Source: CAZAQK01 sp046344715 (GTDB lineage Bacteria; Pseudomonadota; Alphaproteobacteria; Rickettsiales; SXRF01). From it: a DNA stretch of 64,000 bases. The DNA lies in assembly GCA_046344715.1 (NCBI GenBank), contig JBKDKX010000009.1, forward strand, positions 94,362 through 158,361, in the 5' to 3' direction. The notes beneath the pieces were generated by a model. It did not search any database and was not told where the DNA came from. It was given only the letters and a program-made list of their open reading frames with translations. Position numbers and translations under genes: made by a program. Of the stretch, positions 59,610 to 64,000 are shown piece by piece. Numbering within the stretch: position 1 is the first letter of the stretch; every line of letters begins with the position of its first letter.

Positions 59610-60842
59610 TTAGTGTGCCGCCCATTCAATTTTGCTTAAATCAACGCCTTCTTGTACCATTTCCCACAGTGGGCTCATTTCGCGCAGTTTATCAATGCAG
59701 TTTTTTATCAGCTGAATTGCATAATCCACTTCCGCTTCGGTGGTAAATCGCCCAAATCCAAAGCGAATGGATGTATGCGCCAGTTCTTCATTCACACCTA
59801 GCGCCCGTAGTACATAAGAAGGCTCAAGCGATGCTGATGTGCAGGCAGAACCGGATGACACGGCGAGATCTTTTATCGCCATGATCATGGATTCACCTTC
59901 AACATACGCAAAGCTCAGATTCACATTGCCTGGCCAGCGATGCTCGCGGTCACCATTAAGATACACATCCTTAATGCCGTCATGCAGCTCGGTCATGAAT
60001 TTATCAAAGAGCTTGCACACGTGTTTTTCGTCCTTCGCCATTTCTTCCTTGGCAATACGTGCCGCTTCACCGAGGCCTGCAACCAGTGCCGGAGCCAGCG
60101 TGCCGGAGCGGAAACCACGTTCCTGCCCGCCGCCGGAAAATAATGCCTCAAGGCGTACACGCGGACGACGACGCACATACAACGCACCAATGCCTTTTGG
60201 CCCATAGATTTTATGGCCGCTGATGCTCATGAGGTCGATATTCATCTCCTCCACATCCAGTGGAATTTTGCCAAAGGCCTGTGCGGCATCAGTATGGAAA
60301 AACACACCTTTTTCACGGCAGAACTTACCAATTTCAGCAAGCGGCTGAATCACACCAATTTCATTATTAACCGCCATGATTGAAACCATCAGTGTGTTTT
60401 CTTTGATTGCGGCTTTAAGTTCATTCAAATCAATCAAACCATTTTTCTGCACCGGCAAATAGGTAACTTCAAAACCTTCCTGCTCCAGATGGCGGCAGGA
60501 ATCCAGCACACATTTATGCTCGGTGACCGGAGTGATAATATGATTTTTCTTATCTTTATAAAAATGCGCAACGCCTTTGATGGCGATGTTATTTGATTCT
60601 GTTGCGCCAGAGGTGAAAATAATTTCCTTCTCAGTTGCACCAATGAGTGCGGCCACCTGCTCACGCGCAATATCGGTCGCAGCTTCCGCTTCCCAACCAA
60701 ATGCGTGGCTGCGCGAGTGCGGATTGCCGAATTTTTCCGTGAAAAATGGCAACATTTTTTCAAGCACACGCGGATCCATAGGCGTGGTCGCCTGATAATC
60801 CAGGTAAATCGGGAACTTAAAATTGTTGTTTGCTGCGGTCAT
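59610..60842 (-). CDS. iscS: Cysteine desulfurase IscS
   Basis: The 410-residue PLP enzyme has the PLP lysine in SISGHKIYGPKG (about 208) and the active-site loop SSGSACTSASLEPS with the catalytic Cys (about 332). It makes alanine and a persulfide from cysteine. ATG 60842 is chosen since TAANNNFKFPIYLDYQATTP matches the usual start; the frame is open to 60893. It is preceded by the second cysteine desulfurase gene on the same strand. Confidence 0.96.
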   Translation of the reverse strand: MTAANNNFKFPIYLDYQATTPMDPRVLEKMLPFFTEKFGNPHSRSHAFGWEAEAATDIAREQVAALIGATEKEIIFTSGATESNNIAIKGVAHFYKDKKNHIITPVTEHKCVLDSCRHLEQEGFEVTYLPVQKNGLIDLNELKAAIKENTLMVSIMAVNNEIGVIQPLAEIGKFCREKGVFFHTDAAQAFGKIPLDVEEMNIDLMSISGHKIYGPKGIGALYVRRRPRVRLEALFSGGGQERGFRSGTLAPALVAGLGEAARIAKEEMAKDEKHVCKLFDKFMTELHDGIKDVYLNGDREHRWPGNVNLSFAYVEGESMIMAIKDLAVSSGSACTSASLEPSYVLRALGVNEELAHTSIRFGFGRFTTEAEVDYAIQLIKNCIDKLREMSPLWEMVQEGVDLSKIEWAAH

Positions 60843-60955
60843 TCCAATAACTCTATATACAGGATATATAATATACCCGAGTAATTTAATCAACTATTAT
60901 AAATTGTTTTACGGTGTATAGCAAATAGCCCTAAAACACAAGCTATTCTGAGGGG

Positions 60956-62077
60956 TTATACGATTTTCTTTGCGAGTCGCTCGCAAGTAGAAAGCCATGC
61001 TGATGTTATGGATTTTATATCTTCTTCTTTTGTATTCCAACCAGCACTTATTCTTATTGCTGTTTTAGCTATATTTTCTGGGACTCCCATCGCCGCCAAC
61101 ACATGCGACGACTCTATGCGGCCAGAGCTACAAGCCGAACCGGCCGACACAGCAAAACCCTTCAAATCAAAATCCATCAACTGCGTTTCGTGTGATACGC
61201 CTAGCATGGAAACACATGTGGTGTTTGGCAGACGCTGTGCGGATTTACCAAAAATAATTTTGTCATTCTGAGGCGAAGCCGAAGAATCTCCTGCTTTCTG
61301 GAGATCCTTCGCTTTGCTCAGGATGACAGATTCCATTACATCCCGCCATTTTCTTACATTGTGCATATGGACGAAATCGAATAGCTCAATGGCTTTAGCA
61401 AAGCCAGCAATGGCCGCCACATTCTCTGTGCCTGCCCGCCTTCTACTCTCCTGACCGCCGGAAAATAACGGTGTAAACGGCGTACCGCGGCGCACAATCA
61501 GTGCCGAAGCCCCCACTGCCCCGCCGCATTTATGGGCAGAAAGTGTAAGCATATCTACGCCGAGCACGCCGCAATCTACTGGAATTTTTCCTAACCCCTG
61601 CACCGCATCACAATGCAGAAACGCATTACGCGCTTTGCAGAGTTTTGCAATCTCTGCAATTGGCTGGAGTACGCCGGTTTCATTATTGGCCAGCATCACG
61701 GAAACTAGTGTGGGCTTTTGTTCAGCCAGCATTTCTTCCAGGGCATCAAGTTTTACGATACCATTTGTATCCACGGGGATTACGCAATTGCTGCGAAGTA
61801 TAGAGCTATGCTCCACCGCACTTACCAGTATTTTATCTGCACATCCCAAAGCAGTGGCATTTGCCTCGGTAGCCGAGCCCATAAAAATAACTTCATCCGG
61901 CCAGCAGCTAATATGATCCGAAATGATACGCCGCGCATCTTCAAGATGCTTCTTAGCCATCCGACCATAGCTGTGCACCGAGGAGGCATTGGCCGGTAAT
62001 GATAAAATTTCTTTAATTTTATCAATGACTTCAGGCCTTACAGGGGCTGTAGCATTATAATCCAGATAAATGGTCAT
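60956..62077 (-). CDS. Second cysteine desulfurase family protein, carrying a repeat-derived insertion
   Basis: The 373-residue protein is a NifS/Spl1-like paralogue of IscS. It begins IYLDYNATAPVRPEV, has the PLP lysine in TLSAHKCGGAVGA (about 200) and the active loop SAGSACSSGRIESS with Cys (about 323). Residues from 61262-61327 (VILSKAKDLQKAGD then SSASPQND, 22 codons) come from a palindromic repeat inserted in frame just before FGKSAQRLPNTT, where homologues run through a loop. Catalytic residues are intact. In Rickettsia a second desulfurase also precedes iscS. Confidence 0.9.
   Translation of the reverse strand: MTIYLDYNATAPVRPEVIDKIKEILSLPANASSVHSYGRMAKKHLEDARRIISDHISCWPDEVIFMGSATEANATALGCADKILVSAVEHSSILRSNCVIPVDTNGIVKLDALEEMLAEQKPTLVSVMLANNETGVLQPIAEIAKLCKARNAFLHCDAVQGLGKIPVDCGVLGVDMLTLSAHKCGGAVGASALIVRRGTPFTPLFSGGQESRRRAGTENVAAIAGFAKAIELFDFVHMHNVRKWRDVMESVILSKAKDLQKAGDSSASPQNDKIIFGKSAQRLPNTTCVSMLGVSHETQLMDFDLKGFAVSAGSACSSGRIESSHVLAAMGVPENIAKTAIRISAGWNTKEEDIKSITSAWLSTCERLAKKIV
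61262..61327. repeat. Dispersed palindromic repeat, copy E, inside a coding sequence
   Basis: GTCATTCTGAGGCG/GCTCAGGATGAC arms bound 66 bases, divisible by three, so the desulfurase frame is kept. It has the inner GAAGAATCT and GATCCTTC shared with the other copies. It carries no stop in the gene's reading frame. Confidence 0.9.
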
Positions 62078-62145
62078 GATTTCATCAATTATTAAGCTAT
62101 TTCAGGGGATAATAGCCGTTCAAAACTAAATAACAAGGATTACCC

Positions 62146-63423
62146 ATGTCTTCTAAATTACCCGCCCCTGCAATGGTTTATATCTCTGGTGAAGAAATGA
62201 CCCGCGAAGTAATGAAACTCATACTCGCCCAGTGGATAGAACCGTATCTGGATACCACGCAGTGGCAGCATTTTGACCTCTCCTGCAAAAGCCGCGATGC
62301 CACACAGGATAAAGTACTTAAAGATGCGATTGCAGCAGGTGCAGCCTGCGGTGCTATTTTCAAAGAACCAACCATTACCCCCAATGCCGAACAGGTGAAG
62401 GAAATGGGACTTTCTAAATCTTGGGGTAGTCCGAACGGTGAAATGCGCCGTGGTTGGAATGGTTATTCAATCGACCGAGACACTATTTCAGTTACCGGCC
62501 TTGGCAGCCAGATGGGATATAAAAACCCTGTGCTGTTTTGCCGCCATGCGGTGGGTGGTCAGTATGGTGCAAGCTCGGCTATTGTAGGCCCTGGCGCAAT
62601 CAAAATGGTACATACTGATGCCAGCGGCAAAGAAACCGTGATCGATACGCGCAAACTCACCGATAAAGAAAATGCCGCTGTGATGTATCACAACCCCTAT
62701 GACAATCTGGAACAGCTCGCCCACCATTTCTTCCAGCGCGCACTTACGGCTGGTTCAACGCCGTATGTGGTAACAAAGAAAACCGTGTTCAAATGGCAAG
62801 AGCCGTTCTGGCAGAAAATGAAAAGCATTTTTGACCAACATTACAAAGCACAATTCCTCGAAAAAGGCCTGCTTAAAAACACGAATAATGATCTGCGCCA
62901 TTTACTTTCCGATGATGCGGTAATGAAAATGGCTGCGTGGAAAGATGGTGGTTTTGCCATGGTCGCCCATAATTATGATGGCGACGTGCTGACCGACCTG
63001 CTCGCACAGATTTATAAATCACCCGGTTTTATTTCGTCCGTGCTCACCGGCTTTAAGCCTGATGGCCAGAAGATTATGGAATTTGAAGCCTCACACGGCA
63101 CCATTTCTGACCAGTATCACGCTATGAAAGCTGGCAAGGAAACATCGGTAAACCCGCTAGGTATGGTGTATGCCCTGCGTGGCGCGATTGACCATTCGGC
63201 AAACCTTGCCCTTGAAAGCAAAAAAATTAGCGCAGGCGATGCTGAAAAAATCAAAAATTACACCGCCATTATGTATGCCTCCATGTGCGAAGCAATGGCC
63301 GATGGCAAAGGCACGCGAGACCTCTGCGGCCCAAGTGGACTTACCACTGAAGGGTTTGTGGCGGAAGTGGCAAAGCGTATCGCCGACAAAACCGGTAGCG
63401 GGAAGAATTCAAAGGTGGCTTAA
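62146..63423 (+). CDS. icd: NADP-dependent isocitrate dehydrogenase
   Basis: The 425-residue enzyme starts MSSKLPAPAMVYISGEEMTR and resembles the eukaryotic-like (type II) IDH: KSRDATQDKV, ATITPN-like TITPNAEQVKEM, SPNGEMRRGWNG, FEASHGTISDQY (substrate/Mg site) and NPLGMVYALRGA. It decarboxylates isocitrate to 2-oxoglutarate. ATG 62146 follows AAGGA. It diverges from the second cysteine desulfurase gene. The C-terminal TTEGFVAEVAKRI matches the type II end. Confidence 0.9.
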   Translation: MSSKLPAPAMVYISGEEMTREVMKLILAQWIEPYLDTTQWQHFDLSCKSRDATQDKVLKDAIAAGAACGAIFKEPTITPNAEQVKEMGLSKSWGSPNGEMRRGWNGYSIDRDTISVTGLGSQMGYKNPVLFCRHAVGGQYGASSAIVGPGAIKMVHTDASGKETVIDTRKLTDKENAAVMYHNPYDNLEQLAHHFFQRALTAGSTPYVVTKKTVFKWQEPFWQKMKSIFDQHYKAQFLEKGLLKNTNNDLRHLLSDDAVMKMAAWKDGGFAMVAHNYDGDVLTDLLAQIYKSPGFISSVLTGFKPDGQKIMEFEASHGTISDQYHAMKAGKETSVNPLGMVYALRGAIDHSANLALESKKISAGDAEKIKNYTAIMYASMCEAMADGKGTRDLCGPSGLTTEGFVAEVAKRIADKTGSGKNSKVA

Positions 63424-63497
63424 CCCACTGCCTAATTTGAATAAAAATATAATTTCTGAAATGTAGCTACAAATTTGTTACAAAAACATCACAGATA

Positions 63498-63513
63498 TGT
63501 CATCAAAATGACA
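63498..63513. promoter_or_regulatory. Perfect palindrome TGTCAT-CAAA-ATGACA
   Basis: This 16-base inverted repeat lies 64 bases before the last gene, near a CATTAT-like -10 candidate at about 63522. It could be an operator or a small hairpin. A short repeated GGTCA also occurs at 63533-63541. Confidence 0.4.
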
Positions 63514-63577
63514 CAATTCATCATTATACTTAGGTCAGGTCAATAATGTCCTAAAAAAATATAAAGAGGAAAAGACC

Positions 63578-64000
63578 ATGAAAAAAGTGACATTTATACG
63601 ATATGCAATGACCATGTTAATTGCATTTATCATTAGTGGCAGCAATATTCATACTGCAAATGCCGCTATAGATCCAACTTTAGATAGAACAAGAGTAATC
63701 TCGACACTTACTCATTTTCATAACAATATCCCTATTTTTTATGCAGTCGACCGCTTAGAGGCAAAAATTATGTCCGGCCCTAACTTACATGGAACTTACG
63801 GTATGCTTACGCCTCCTGGAACTTCAGGGGTTTCTGTATTGCAATTCTTGCAAGACATAAGAAACCGGACGGTATCAATATGTCAATATATTAAGATTAG
63901 TAGGGGCTTAGCGTCTCTCGAAATTGTCTATATAACTGAACATGATTATAGTGCCGCACCGTCCATACCTCAGGTAATGATTATACCCACCTCTATGTAC
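63578..64000 (+). CDS. Secreted protein of unknown function (N-terminal part)
   Basis: The frame starts at ATG 63578, eight bases after AGAGG, and stays open for 141 codons to the window edge. The first 28 residues form a Sec signal peptide (KKVTF, hydrophobic AMTMLIAFII, cleavage near TANAA). The mature part seen is polar, with one Cys. It matches no family I recognise. The full length is unknown because it is cut by the window. Confidence 0.7.
   Translation, partial: MKKVTFIRYAMTMLIAFIISGSNIHTANAAIDPTLDRTRVISTLTHFHNNIPIFYAVDRLEAKIMSGPNLHGTYGMLTPPGTSGVSVLQFLQDIRNRTVSICQYIKISRGLASLEIVYITEHDYSAAPSIPQVMIIPTSMY

Overview
The window comes from an alphaproteobacterium with moderate to low GC and a gene set that recalls Rickettsiales and their free-living or loosely host-associated relatives. 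The main pointers are a virB3-virB4-virB6-virB6-virB6 type IV secretion cluster, an Isc cluster in the order second cysteine desulfurase, iscS, iscU, iscA, hscB, hscA, fdx (the order I know from Rickettsia), the alphaproteobacterial type of AddB, a yajC-secD-Mth938-squalene/phytoene-synthase neighbourhood, and dispersed palindromic repeats that invade genes. A full chemotaxis transduction operon and exopolysaccharide genes mean it is not a strongly reduced obligate intracellular genome. Species cannot be named from the sequence alone.

Layout. 1-3.6 kb: the start of addB (minus strand, runs off the left edge) divergent from a RepA-like ATPase. 3.6-10.9 kb: T4SS operon read leftward, virB3, virB4, three virB6 paralogues and, at its end, a 47-residue virB7-like lipoprotein below usual ORF cut-offs. 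11.1-18.2 kb: housekeeping and metabolic genes (dadA, PAP2 phosphatase, alpha/beta hydrolase, rpsU, a DUF255 thioredoxin-like protein that seems to start with ATT, a Nudix hydrolase, an inositol-monophosphatase-family enzyme). 18.3-20.5 kb: a phage-tail-like cassette of four co-directional genes ending in a polysaccharide-lyase-like protein. 20.5-26 kb: exopolysaccharide genes (wecG/tagA-like, wecB, a Wzc/GumC-like co-polymerase with a changed Walker A, an outer-membrane barrel). 26-28.3 kb: cold shock protein with a structured leader, a DEAD-box helicase, RidA. 28.3-37 kb: chemotaxis operon STAS, cheA, cheW, mcp, cheR, cheD, cheB; the mcp is split by one in-frame amber codon and no cheY is present. 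37-39.5 kb: an orphan secreted protein between duplicated terminator/tRNA-Ser flanks. 39.5-46.5 kb: squalene/phytoene synthase-like protein, Tat-type Fe superoxide dismutase, secD, yajC, rpmG, galU, ugd. 46.5-50.5 kb: queF directly downstream of tRNA-His, coaD, gyrA. 50.8-56 kb: LTA-synthase-like sulfatase, oligoendopeptidase F, a membrane-anchored protein of unknown function. 56-62.1 kb: iron-sulfur assembly cluster. 62.1-64 kb: isocitrate dehydrogenase and the start of a secreted protein.

The most striking pattern is a palindromic repeat family with arms like GTCATCCTGAGC/GCTCAGGATGAC. Five copies were seen, three of them in 3.1 kb of the isc cluster. One lies in frame inside the second cysteine desulfurase and adds 22 codons, one supplies the stop codon of the inositol-monophosphatase-family gene, and one supplies the probable Shine-Dalgarno sequence of hscB. 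Other notable points are the short virB7-like gene, the amber-split chemoreceptor, the ATT start, the nested start sites of sodB and the decayed tRNA-Ser fragments beside the orphan gene.
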